Below the pieces are notes generated by a model. That model was not told the origin of the DNA. It was given only the letters and a program-made list of their open reading frames with translations, and searched no databases. 6,330 nt of DNA from UKL13-2 sp038236905. GTDB taxonomy: Bacteria > Pseudomonadota > Gammaproteobacteria > Burkholderiales > Usitatibacteraceae. Positions 1-6,330 of this stretch are shown here, in pieces. A program made the translations under genes and the position numbers. The stretch spans positions 1 through 6,330 of the forward strand of contig JBBRZG010000188.1 of NCBI GenBank assembly GCA_038236905.1, in the 5' to 3' direction. The first letter of the stretch is position 1, and every line of letters begins with the position of its first letter.

Positions 1-75
1 GAACAGGACCGTGAAACGACGTAGCGCCGATGATAGTGCGGTATACCCGTGCGAAAGTAGGTCATCGCCAAGACC
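1..75 (+). rRNA. rrf: 5S ribosomal RNA, 3' portion (5' end outside window)
   Basis: The first 75 bases match the 3' two-thirds of a bacterial 5S rRNA. The segment beginning GAACAGGACCGTGAAACG, then GCGCCGATGATAGTGCGG, then GCGAAAGTAGGTCATCGCC lines up with the E. coli 5S blocks GTGAAACGCCGTAGCGCCGATGGTAGTG and GCGAGAGTAGG...GCCAGGCA. The GAACAGGACC variant is typical of betaproteobacteria. The 3' end is placed near 75 by alignment with the end of E. coli 5S; it could differ by a few bases because the 5' strand of the closing helix is outside the window. It marks the end of an rRNA operon running in the plus direction. Confidence 0.93.
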
Positions 76-88
76 CATTTGTAAACAT

Positions 89-121
89 AAACGCCCCGAC
101 ACTTATCATGTCGGGGCGTTT
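89..121 (+). terminator. Rho-independent-type terminator of the rRNA operon
   Basis: A perfect 13-bp inverted repeat lies here: left arm 89-101 (AAACGCCCCGACA), 7-nt loop 102-108 (CTTATCA), right arm 109-121. The G+C-rich core with A/T ends and its position 13 nt after the 5S fit an rrn terminator. The A-rich left arm places Ts at the end of the right arm (119-121), followed by GTGCTTT rather than a clean U tract, so some readthrough into recQ is conceivable. The arm ends also give a short A run on the opposite strand, so it could work in both directions. Confidence 0.85.
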
Positions 122-133
122 GTGCTTTAAGGT

Positions 134-139
134 TAGAAT
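134..139 (+). promoter_or_regulatory. recQ: Possible -10 element (TAGAAT) just before recQ
   Basis: TAGAAT matches the sigma-70 -10 consensus at five of six positions and lies in the only 23 nt between the rrn hairpin and the recQ ATG. No acceptable -35 hexamer is visible 16-18 nt upstream, where the terminator stem lies. If used, transcription would start about at the ATG and give a leaderless or nearly leaderless message. A single hexamer match in A/T-rich sequence is weak evidence. Confidence 0.2.
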
Positions 140-144
140 TAACA

Positions 145-1980
145 ATGCTCCCCTTGTCCCAGAAAATCTTGAATGATGTATTTGGCTATGCCGAATTCCG
201 GGGTGCCCAGGCCGAAATCGTTGACCAAGTAATTAACGGCGGCGATGCCCTCGTCCTGATGCCTACAGGAGGTGGCAAATCAATTTGTTTTCAAATTCCC
301 TCGATTATTCGCGATGGCGTTGGGATTGTAGTTTCTCCACTTATTGCGCTGATGCAAGATCAAGTGGATGCCTTGTTGCAGGCGGGGGTAAAAGCGGCAT
401 TTTTGAATTCCTCGCTCGACGCAAACCAGGCGAGACAAGTTGAGCAACAGCTCGTAAATGCGGAGCTCGATTTGCTTTATGTAGCTCCCGAACGGCTACT
501 GACTCAGCGTTTTTTAGATTTGCTCGCGCAGTCAGACATCGCCTTGTTTGCAATTGATGAAGCGCATTGCGTGTCGCAATGGGGCCATGATTTTCGGCCG
601 GAATATCGTGACCTGACTATTCTGCATGAGCGCTTCCCCGACATCCCACGCATCGCATTGACGGCGACCGCGGATGCACCGACACGTCGTGAAATTATTG
701 AGAGATTGTCGTTGGCGGATGCTAAACAATTTGTATCCAGTTTTGACCGCCCTAATATTTGCTATTCGATTACTCAAAAATCAGATGTTAAGAATCAGTT
801 GCTTGATTTCTTGGGCGGCCACCGAAATGAAGCTGGCATCGTATATTGCCTTTCTCGAAAAAAAGTAGATGCAACGGCCGACTGGCTTTGTGGACGCGGT
901 TTTACAGCCCTGCCGTACCACGCGGGTCTTGAGGCAGCAACACGAGCGGCGCACCAGAAACGATTTTTGCGGGAAGATGGGATTATTATTGTCGCCACTA
1001 TAGCTTTCGGCATGGGGATTGATAAACCCGATGTACGATTTGTGGCGCATCTTGATCTGCCCAAAAGTGTCGAGAGCTATTACCAAGAAACCGGACGCGC
1101 TGGTCGTGATGGGCAGGCTGCTGATGCATGGCTGGCATATGGTTTGAGTGACGTTGTTAGTTTGAGTCAGATGATTGAAAACTCAGACTCTTCGCAAGAC
1201 CGCAAACGGCTTGAGAAGCAAAAACTCGATGCGTTGCTGGGCTTCTGTGAAACGATTCAATGTCGGCGACAAACACTACTCCACTATTTTGGCGAGAGCT
1301 ACAAAAATACCTGCGGTAACTGTGATAACTGCGTCGAGCCGCCAAAAACTTGGAATGGTACTGTCCCGGCCCAGAAAGCGCTGTCGTGTGTTTTCAGAAC
1401 AGGGCAACGCTTCGGCGCCGTTCATTTGATCGATGTGTTGCTCGGTAAAAAAACCGAGCGCGTGTCTCAGTTCAATCACGATCAACTAAGCGTTTTTGGC
1501 GTGGGTGCAGATCAAAGCGAAGGACAGTGGCGAGGTATCTTTCGCCAACTTGTTGCGATGGGCTTGTTGGCGGTAGATATGGAGGGATTTGGCGGATTGT
1601 CGTTAACGGAAGCTAGCCGTCCAGTACTTAAAGGAGAAAGCAGCATCACCTTGCGTCAAGAGCAGGATCCACCAAAAAAATCTCGCCAAACACGGGCATC
1701 CAATTACGCTACTAGCGGAGACAAGCTGGCCGCGAAAAAAAGTAGCATCGACATTCCAAGTCTTGAAGAGCCGCTTTGGCAGGCGTTACGTGCAGCAAGA
1801 ATGGTAATTGCCAAAGAGCAGGGCGTTCCGCCATATGTTATTTTTCACGACGCAACACTGCTCGAAATACTACGTTCCAAACCAACAACAACGGCTGCAA
1901 TGGCGGACGTAAGCGGTGTTGGAGCAGCCAAATTACAACGCTATGGCCCTGCATTTATCAAGGTGATATCGGAGTTTTAG
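145..1980 (+). CDS. recQ: ATP-dependent DNA helicase RecQ
   Basis: This is a 3'-5' superfamily 2 DNA helicase acting in recombination and replication-fork repair in the cytoplasm. The 611-residue product is the usual length (E. coli RecQ is about 609). Visible in order: the N-terminal FGY..FR..Q motif 0 (13-22), Walker A PTGGGKS (40-46), DEAH (138-141), the RecQ aromatic-rich loop SQWGHDFRPEY (144-154), motif III TAT (173-175), and motif VI QETGRAGRDG (314-323). A zinc site follows with C373, C390, C393 and C396, then a winged-helix RQC domain (about 405-505), a Lys/Ser-rich linker (about 508-535) and a C-terminal HRDC domain (about 537-611) containing VPPYVIFHDATL. All catalytic residues are present. 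The ATG at 145 gives the expected N terminus; the only purine-rich stretch upstream (AAGG, 129-132) is 12 nt away, farther than usual for a ribosome binding site. It lies directly after the rrn terminator and converges on the hydrolase gene, 8 bp apart. Confidence 0.97.
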   Translation: MLPLSQKILNDVFGYAEFRGAQAEIVDQVINGGDALVLMPTGGGKSICFQIPSIIRDGVGIVVSPLIALMQDQVDALLQAGVKAAFLNSSLDANQARQVEQQLVNAELDLLYVAPERLLTQRFLDLLAQSDIALFAIDEAHCVSQWGHDFRPEYRDLTILHERFPDIPRIALTATADAPTRREIIERLSLADAKQFVSSFDRPNICYSITQKSDVKNQLLDFLGGHRNEAGIVYCLSRKKVDATADWLCGRGFTALPYHAGLEAATRAAHQKRFLREDGIIIVATIAFGMGIDKPDVRFVAHLDLPKSVESYYQETGRAGRDGQAADAWLAYGLSDVVSLSQMIENSDSSQDRKRLEKQKLDALLGFCETIQCRRQTLLHYFGESYKNTCGNCDNCVEPPKTWNGTVPAQKALSCVFRTGQRFGAVHLIDVLLGKKTERVSQFNHDQLSVFGVGADQSEGQWRGIFRQLVAMGLLAVDMEGFGGLSLTEASRPVLKGESSITLRQEQDPPKKSRQTRASNYATSGDKLAAKKSSIDIPSLEEPLWQALRAARMVIAKEQGVPPYVIFHDATLLEILRSKPTTTAAMADVSGVGAAKLQRYGPAFIKVISEF

Positions 1981-1988
1981 CGACAAGT

Positions 1989-2963
1989 TTATTTCCGACT
2001 AAATTTATTGGGCATCTCATGCGTGTAGGGATGCGAAGTTGTAACCCTTAGCGAACCGCTATGCGTCGCGCTCTCCGCGCGCACAAACTCGGCAACGTCT
2101 TCTAAAACAGTTTCTCCATCTCGAAATGGAGCGGCCAGCGCAGCCACTATTTTTATATGGCCCATACCTGGATAATATTTTGTCTGTACTCGCCCACCCA
2201 ATTCCCGAATTTTTCCCGAAAAATTTCTGGTATTTTTTACGCCTACGATCGTATCAGCATCACCAGCCAGCAGTAGCGAAGGCGGTGCATTGCCGCGTGC
2301 ATACCGAATGGGTTGTGATAAAGCTTGTATTTCTGAGGAAGGAAAGATTTCTTTTAAGCGCGCGCTTGTAAGCGGCAAAAAATCGTAAGGACCGGCCAGC
2401 CCGATAAAACCCCGTATCGATGCAGCATCCGATTTTTGTTGTGTCAACCATGTTTGATCGAATGCCAGCATAGCTGCGATATGCGCGCCGGCTGAATGGC
2501 CCGCAACAAAAATATTATTTACATCGCCGCCATATTTTTCGATGTTTGTTTGTGTCCAACGAAAAGCCTTCGCACCGTCAGTTAAAAACTCTGGATAAAT
2601 CACTTCCGGATAGATGCGATAGTCAGGAATTACGGTAATAAAGCCCTTCGATGTCAGCGCTTCTGCAACAAATAAATATGCGTCTTTCGAACCTGAATCC
2701 CAACTTCCGCCGTAGAAAAAAACAATGACAGGACGTTTGCCGGTGACAGATGCTTGCGCACCGTTTGTTGCTTGCGGTACTGAGCTGTTCGTCTCTGGCA
2801 CATACACATCAAGCGTCTCGCGATTGAGAGTTCCATAGGCAATGTTGCGCGTGGCAACCAAACCTTCGGTAGGCACGAACGAATTCAATATCGTCACTGG
2901 CGAACATGCACCGAGCAATGCTGCCGTCAATGCGCCACACATAAGCTTAAAGTAATGTTTCAT
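1989..2963 (-). CDS. Lipoprotein alpha/beta hydrolase (carboxylesterase-like)
   Basis: The 324-residue product is a probable lipid-anchored esterase of the alpha/beta hydrolase fold; its substrate cannot be told from sequence. The N terminus is a lipoprotein signal: MKHYFK, a hydrophobic stretch, then the lipobox LGAC with the acylated Cys at 20. Ser at +2 favours the outer membrane by the E. coli sorting rule. A linker (about 56-76) precedes the catalytic domain. FYGGSW (83-88) replaces the HGGGW oxyanion motif of related esterases, GHSAG (155-159) carries the nucleophile S157, GDADTIV (234-240) gives the likely acid D237, and GMGH (266-269) gives the histidine H269, so the triad is complete. 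It resembles the carboxylesterase/BD-FAE group (formamidase- and feruloyl-esterase-like). A hydrophilic tail (about 299-324) follows the domain. The gene is co-directional with the TelA gene, 61 nt downstream of it. The start fits the signal peptide, but the only SD-like stretch (GAGAGAAG) is rather far from the ATG. Confidence 0.88.
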   Translation of the reverse strand: MKHYFKLMCGALTAALLGACSPVTILNSFVPTEGLVATRNIAYGTLNRETLDVYVPETNSSVPQATNGAQASVTGKRPVIVFFYGGSWDSGSKDAYLFVAEALTSKGFITVIPDYRIYPEVIYPEFLTDGAKAFRWTQTNIEKYGGDVNNIFVAGHSAGAHIAAMLAFDQTWLTQQKSDAASIRGFIGLAGPYDFLPLTSARLKEIFPSSEIQALSQPIRYARGNAPPSLLLAGDADTIVGVKNTRNFSGKIRELGGRVQTKYYPGMGHIKIVAALAAPFRDGETVLEDVAEFVRAESATHSGSLRVTTSHPYTHEMPNKFSRK

Positions 2964-3024
2964 AACCCAAAAAGCTTCTCTCTATTCGTTTCAAAAAAAG
3001 GCTAACTATCCTGCGCATATAAGA
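2964..3024 (-). other. 61-nt gap between the TelA and hydrolase genes
   Basis: On the minus strand this spacer contains a seven-T run (2993-2999) but no stem of useful length before it, so it is not a convincing intrinsic terminator. I found no pair of -35/-10 hexamers at proper spacing for the hydrolase. The simplest reading is that transcription from the TelA operon continues into the hydrolase, but an independent weak promoter cannot be excluded. Confidence 0.4.
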
Positions 3025-4227
3025 TTACATTTTTACCGGTCCACTTATCTGTAGGTCTTTCGCTAACGCTTCACGCGAGTTTTCCTGGCGCTCCTTATCG
3101 ATATATGTTTTCGCGCGTTCAACTTGTTCGGTCATGAGTTGATTATTTCTGCCCATCGTCTCGATCGCCTTGCTGCGAAAACTATCCATCGCATCCATTG
3201 CTTTAAAGGTCTGATCAAACATCTCTTTCACCTTCTCGATACCCAGCAGCGGGTTCGATGAGAACTCTGCGGTGCGCTCAACATGCGTGTTGAGCGCTTT
3301 GCCGGATTCCGCGATGAGTGACTCAATCGTGCCAGAAACGCCTTTCAGCATATCCATCACCTGAATCTGGTTACCTGTTGCACGGGCCACGGTTTGTGCG
3401 ACCGCCAAGGCCGACATCCCGGTGGTGGCGATACGCGTGCAGCCATTTTGCATTTCGCGGGCAGTGCGCTTAAGCACGTCGAGTGCAAGGTAGCCGTTGA
3501 CGCAAACTGCCTGCTGCGTGAGCATATCGGAAAGGTTTTGCCGCGCGTAGAACAACACCTCTTGTTCCATCGCCTTTGCACGTTCGGGCTGGCTCACTTT
3601 GAGTGATACGACTTTGTCGGCAATTTTGGTATCTAGCTGTTGTGAAAATTCAATCGCAGCTTTTAGGTTTTGCATTGCCTCCCATAGCTTGCCTCGCAAC
3701 GATTCGATCTCTACTTCGTCCTTTTGCATATCGTCACGAGCCGCGTAAATTTGCTCCATTGATTTGTTGAGTTGAGATGCTGCAGATTCGTATTTGCGAA
3801 AGTACGATTGCAGCTTATTGCCAAATGGAATGATGCCAAGGATTTTTTGCTTGCTGAAAAGGTCGCCCTCGTTGCCCGGATTGAGTTCATCCAAATGGCC
3901 GCGCAACTCTCCGATAGCTTTATAAGCGGCTGAGCTTTCTACTCCCACAAAATTACGCTCCATGAACCGCCCCGTCATCAAGTTCGATGCGATTGAAGCT
4001 TCCTCTTTGCCGAGCCGAAATGCGCTGTCCAGCTTAGATTTAAATGCGTCACTATGGATATCTTCGGTGACCAGTGCATTGATAAAGTGGTCAACTTGAG
4101 CCGCAACAGCAGCTTTCACCTCTGGTCTCAGGGGCACAGCTTCGATACTTTGCAGCGGCGCAATGGGGGTAATGATTTCCGGTGGAGTAAGGACTAAAGA
4201 CGAGGCAGTCGGTTGGATTTCTGACAT
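3025..4227 (-). CDS. telA: TelA/KlaA-family toxic anion resistance protein
   Basis: The 400-residue soluble, mostly helical protein belongs to the TelA family (Pfam TelA, PF05816), named for tellurite resistance in KlaA/TelA of plasmid RK2; its molecular activity is not established. Family traits are the length, the segment GIIPFGNKLQSYFRKYESA (131-149), the long helical region around 150-210 with LNKSMEQIYAARDDMQKDE, and helical repeats to about 380 that include a Gln/Asn-rich turn near 229-246. The N-terminal 35 residues are Pro-rich and probably disordered. There is no signal peptide or membrane segment, so it should be cytoplasmic. The start is supported by an AGGAG six nt upstream. The gene lies 20 nt after the membrane protein gene, in the same direction, consistent with one operon. 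The family call is firm; actual tellurite resistance is not shown by the sequence. Confidence 0.9.
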   Translation of the reverse strand: MSEIQPTASSLVLTPPEIITPIAPLQSIEAVPLRPEVKAAVAAQVDHFINALVTEDIHSDAFKSKLDSAFRLGKEEASIASNLMTGRFMERNFVGVESSAAYKAIGELRGHLDELNPGNEGDLFSKQKILGIIPFGNKLQSYFRKYESAASQLNKSMEQIYAARDDMQKDEVEIESLRGKLWEAMQNLKAAIEFSQQLDTKIADKVVSLKVSQPERAKAMEQEVLFYARQNLSDMLTQQAVCVNGYLALDVLKRTAREMQNGCTRIATTGMSALAVAQTVARATGNQIQVMDMLKGVSGTIESLIAESGKALNTHVERTAEFSSNPLLGIEKVKEMFDQTFKAMDAMDSFRSKAIETMGRNNQLMTEQVERAKTYIDKERQENSREALAKDLQISGPVKM

Positions 4228-4233
4228 GAGCTT

Positions 4234-4238
4234 CTCCT
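4234..4238 (-). promoter_or_regulatory. telA: Shine-Dalgarno site of the TelA gene
   Basis: AGGAG on the minus strand lies 6 nt before the ATG at 4227, inside the 20-nt spacer after the preceding stop codon. This is the clearest ribosome binding site in the operon; the preceding gene has none. It suggests TelA is translated efficiently in its own right. Confidence 0.75.
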
Positions 4239-4247
4239 GAAGATTAG

Positions 4248-4928
4248 TTATGCATTATTGGTAATGTTGGACATTGGCGAAACCGACCCCGAACCAAATT
4301 TCTGGTTCAAAAACCGCGCGTGATCGACAAACGCTTCGGCATCTTTTGCAGCGAGATCATTTTGTAATTCTTCAACTTTGTGCTGCATTTCGCGAATGCT
4401 GTCATCAAACAATTGCGCGGGCGTTTTATTTTGAGAGACGATTTTGGTTGCGGCAAATTTCGGCGGAATCGCCAAATATCGACGGACGGTATCGGGCAGG
4501 TAGTCCAGCGCCAAACGCTTGGCAACAAATGCATCTTCGACTGATAAATGTTGCCCTGATTTCAGCCATTCTTTATGTAAAGCGTCTATTGCGTCCGCCA
4601 GTGCAATCAACTGACCCTGCTGCACGATATTGAAATGATTCGCGGAATCGCGGCGCGCCACCTCGCGAATTGCGCCCAATGTTTCGGCAATGGCCGCGGG
4701 AGCATCGCGATTGGTCAGCGCCTGATCGAGCGCTGCAAGATCGGTTACTACCAACTGCGGCGCTCCAAAAAATATTTTGCCCAGCCAAAAACCTGCGCCG
4801 TAGCCCAATAGGGCTGCAAAGCCCCAGCCATTGCCTAGCAGGCCGTAAGCGCGCGCGGCGACGACGGCGATCGCAAGTATTAGGCCGCACCAGTTGGCCG
4901 GGGAGTTAAGGAAACGCCAAAAAATCAT
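4248..4928 (-). CDS. XpaC-like two-helix membrane protein with cytoplasmic tail
   Basis: The 226-residue product has two adjacent hydrophobic segments near the N terminus (about 13-31 and 35-55), joined by a very short Gly/Asn turn, then a long hydrophilic helical domain. The segment LDYLPDTVRRYLAIPP (141-156) resembles the conserved LP-x-T-x-x-x-Y-x-x-LP block that I associate with XpaC-type proteins (annotated '5-bromo-4-chloroindolyl phosphate hydrolysis protein', PF10112), which often sit next to TelA genes. A charged stretch that could form a coiled coil (about 173-200, IREMQHKVEELQNDLAAKDAE) precedes a Ser/Gly/Asn-rich end. No catalytic motif is evident and the XpaC name does not establish an enzyme activity. 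The hairpin membrane anchor would place the tail in the cytoplasm, where it could contact TelA. The ATG at 4928 is 12 nt after the upstream stop, in the same frame and without a visible SD. The family assignment is moderate: context plus one motif. Confidence 0.62.
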   Translation of the reverse strand: MIFWRFLNSPANWCGLILAIAVVAARAYGLLGNGWGFAALLGYGAGFWLGKIFFGAPQLVVTDLAALDQALTNRDAPAAIAETLGAIREVARRDSANHFNIVQQGQLIALADAIDALHKEWLKSGQHLSVEDAFVAKRLALDYLPDTVRRYLAIPPKFAATKIVSQNKTPAQLFDDSIREMQHKVEELQNDLAAKDAEAFVDHARFLNQKFGSGSVSPMSNITNNA

Positions 4929-4940
4929 ATGTTGTAAAGA

Positions 4941-6330
4941 TCATTGATAAGAACGAATTTCTTTAAACACCGAGGCGAGCGGAACCTTACGCGCATCAAA
5001 TACCTTACCTCCGGTGAGGGACGCGATTTTTTTCAACGCTTTTTCATCGCCTTCCGCATAAAGCACCAAAAATACGGGAATTTTCTTTGCGGCATCTGAT
5101 AGCGCGGCATATCGATTCGTAAAGTCGTCAATTTCCATGCCTTCGGTTCGCTGACCGTCGGTAAAAACGACCACCGAGTATGCAAAGGCGGGTGCCTTGG
5201 CGCGCTCAGCATCGAGTTGCTCCAATGCGGTAAAGATCGCGTCGTACAGCGCTGTGCCGCCGTTCGCCCGTAAATTCTCAGCGTAGCTGCGTATTTCCGC
5301 AAAGCGCGTCTCCTTGTCGGCCTGCTTACCAGCAGCGGGAATTTCAAACCGGGTGGTTGTTTGCACCTTTGATGCAAATGGCATCAGCCACAGGCGTTCG
5401 CGGCTGGTTAAGCGGGAAAAGCGTCCCGTAATGGAATTATCAGCTCCGGCAATTGCCTTAAGGGAGTCAACCAGCTTCGTCAGCCTGCCTTCATTGTTCA
5501 TTGAGCCGCTCACATCAAGTACAAATGTGGAAGCGGTCGGCACGCGATATTCGTTGAGATACGATTCGATCAATGAATCGGCAACCGCACGATCCGTCGT
5601 GAACGGCAATTCGATCAAGACGCGCTCCGTCTGAAATAGGTTGGAAACTTTCTTGGCCACGTCGGGATTGATTGGGCGGCGCAATGTTTTTTCAGCCAGC
5701 CAAAGCTGTGCGGGTTCACTTTTTAAATATGCCACTACCTTCTGATATTGCACGCGCTTAGTATCGTTCAACAGCATCAGTGGATAGTCTGCAGTGGCAA
5801 CGCCTTCATACGGATAGACCAGCGTGAGCTTTTCTTTAAGTTCGCCTTTGGCGTTCAGCGACAAGAGCCATGATTCATAGTTGATAAAGGCATTAATTTC
5901 GTCTGGCCCGTTGCCTTGCCTTTCCTTGAATTTTTGGCTCAGATAAGTGGAGTTGTCGCCGATCAGCTTGTACCCGACCAGAAAATCACGCACGGCTTCG
6001 CGGTTCACATCCGCTGCCGTGAGGGCTTCGCTTTTGCCCGATATCGCGGCTGCCACACCCATGACCGACATAAAACCTTGATTGCTTGAGGCCGGGTTGC
6101 TCATTGCGTAGCGCAAGTTCCCATTCTTCGCGGCCTTCATCACATCGCCCCATGTGACCTTGGCATCACCGTCCCATTTGAGCTGTTTGGCGCTAGATTC
6201 AGACACACCGATCACCAACGGCGACAGCATAATTTTCTCCTGCAATTTCACCCGCGCCTGACCGGCGGGGTCTGATAACAAATACTTTGCGTTTGCAAAC
6301 CAAGCCGCATCAGTGCCTGCGGTATTTGTC
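4941..6330 (-). CDS. Substrate-binding and vWA domain protein (5' end outside window)
   Basis: The reading frame runs open to the window edge, giving 462 visible C-terminal residues. A TTG at 6281 is simply an internal Leu codon, since 16 more in-frame codons precede it. Visible residues 1 to about 235 resemble an extracellular solute-binding protein (SBP_bac_11 type): VTWGDVM, then YAMSNPASSNQGF (74-86), NYESWLL (150-156) and VYPYEGVATADYPLMLL (171-187). Residues about 265-460 form a von Willebrand factor A domain with a complete MIDAS: DVSGS (272-276), T359 in GGTALYDA, and D391 in FTDG, so divalent metal binding is likely. The substrate-binding part implies export, but the signal or membrane anchor would lie upstream and is not visible. 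It is the first visible gene of the XpaC-like/TelA operon. Ligand and partner are unknown; a role in sensing or in assembling an envelope complex is inferred. Confidence 0.85.
   Translation of the reverse strand, partial: TNTAGTDAAWFANAKYLLSDPAGQARVKLQEKIMLSPLVIGVSESSAKQLKWDGDAKVTWGDVMKAAKNGNLRYAMSNPASSNQGFMSVMGVAAAISGKSEALTAADVNREAVRDFLVGYKLIGDNSTYLSQKFKERQGNGPDEINAFINYESWLLSLNAKGELKEKLTLVYPYEGVATADYPLMLLNDTKRVQYQKVVAYLKSEPAQLWLAEKTLRRPINPDVAKKVSNLFQTERVLIELPFTTDRAVADSLIESYLNEYRVPTASTFVLDVSGSMNNEGRLTKLVDSLKAIAGADNSITGRFSRLTSRERLWLMPFASKVQTTTRFEIPAAGKQADKETRFAEIRSYAENLRANGGTALYDAIFTALEQLDAERAKAPAFAYSVVVFTDGQRTEGMEIDDFTNRYAALSDAAKKIPVFLVLYAEGDEKALKKIASLTGGKVFDARKVPLASVFKEIRSYQ

Noticed and set aside
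1441..1458. Hairpin CTCGGT-A6-ACCGAG inside recQ
   Set aside because: A 6-bp stem is expected by chance in this length of sequence, it lies in coding sequence for the RQC domain (LGKKTER), and no T tract follows.
1674..1741. Two seven-A runs (1674-1680 and 1735-1741) in the recQ linker, as slippage or phase-variation sites
   Set aside because: The frame is intact through both, they encode Lys residues in a natural Lys-rich linker, and similar seven-A runs occur elsewhere in the gene (858-864, 1447-1453). Tracts this short are weak candidates.
2205..2227. A/T-rich inverted repeat AATTTTT-CCCG-AAAAATT
   Set aside because: It lies fully inside the hydrolase coding sequence, is short and A/T only in its arms, and is not placed at a gene end or start.
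2993..2999. T7 run on the minus strand as a terminator after the TelA gene
   Set aside because: No stable stem precedes it; the upstream bases (GGATAGTTAGCC) can pair at only two or three positions.
4573..4890. Long alternative-frame open reading frames overlapping the XpaC-like gene and the other genes on both strands
   Set aside because: Their translations are Arg/Ser/Cys-rich without domain resemblance and lie wholly within well-supported genes, so they are shadows of the true frames.
6279..6281. TTG as the start codon of the SBP-vWA gene
   Set aside because: The frame stays open for 16 further codons to the window edge, and a start here would cut a substrate-binding domain in the middle and leave no signal peptide. 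The gene is simply truncated by the window.

Overview
The window looks like a chromosomal segment from a betaproteobacterium, possibly Burkholderiales-like. The evidence is the 3' part of a 5S rRNA whose sequence (GAACAGGACCGTGAAACG, then CCGATGATAGTGCGG) is typical of that class, plus Gram-negative protein features such as an E. coli-like RecQ and a lipoprotein signal. Base composition is about half G+C by eye. The assignment to class rests on the 5S and general protein resemblance only.

Layout: (1) 1-75, the 3' end of a 5S rRNA, closing a ribosomal RNA operon. (2) 89-121, a perfect 13-bp hairpin that is the likely rrn terminator. (3) 145-1980, plus strand, a complete recQ helicase gene starting only 23 nt after the hairpin. 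(4) From 6330 down to 1989, four genes all on the minus strand, convergent with recQ. In transcription order they are a substrate-binding/vWA protein (5' end outside the window), a small two-helix membrane protein that resembles XpaC, a TelA/KlaA-family 'toxic anion resistance' protein, and a lipoprotein alpha/beta hydrolase. The first three are spaced 12 and 20 nt apart and are almost certainly one operon. The hydrolase follows after 61 nt with no convincing terminator and may be the last gene of the same transcript.

How the genes may work together: the minus-strand cluster combines a probable extracytoplasmic ligand-binding domain fused to a metal-binding vWA domain, an inner-membrane protein with a cytoplasmic helical tail, and a cytoplasmic helical TelA protein. 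XpaC and TelA relatives are known neighbours in many bacteria, and TelA is linked to tellurite and other envelope-active stresses, but the biochemical role of these proteins is not established. I read the set as an envelope stress or resistance module that senses something outside and acts through the membrane on TelA. That reading is inference. The esterase-like lipoprotein could be an accessory enzyme. RecQ and the rRNA operon look like ordinary housekeeping neighbours. Coding is nearly continuous: no gap exceeds 70 bases, and I saw no mobile element, CRISPR array, tRNA or attachment site.
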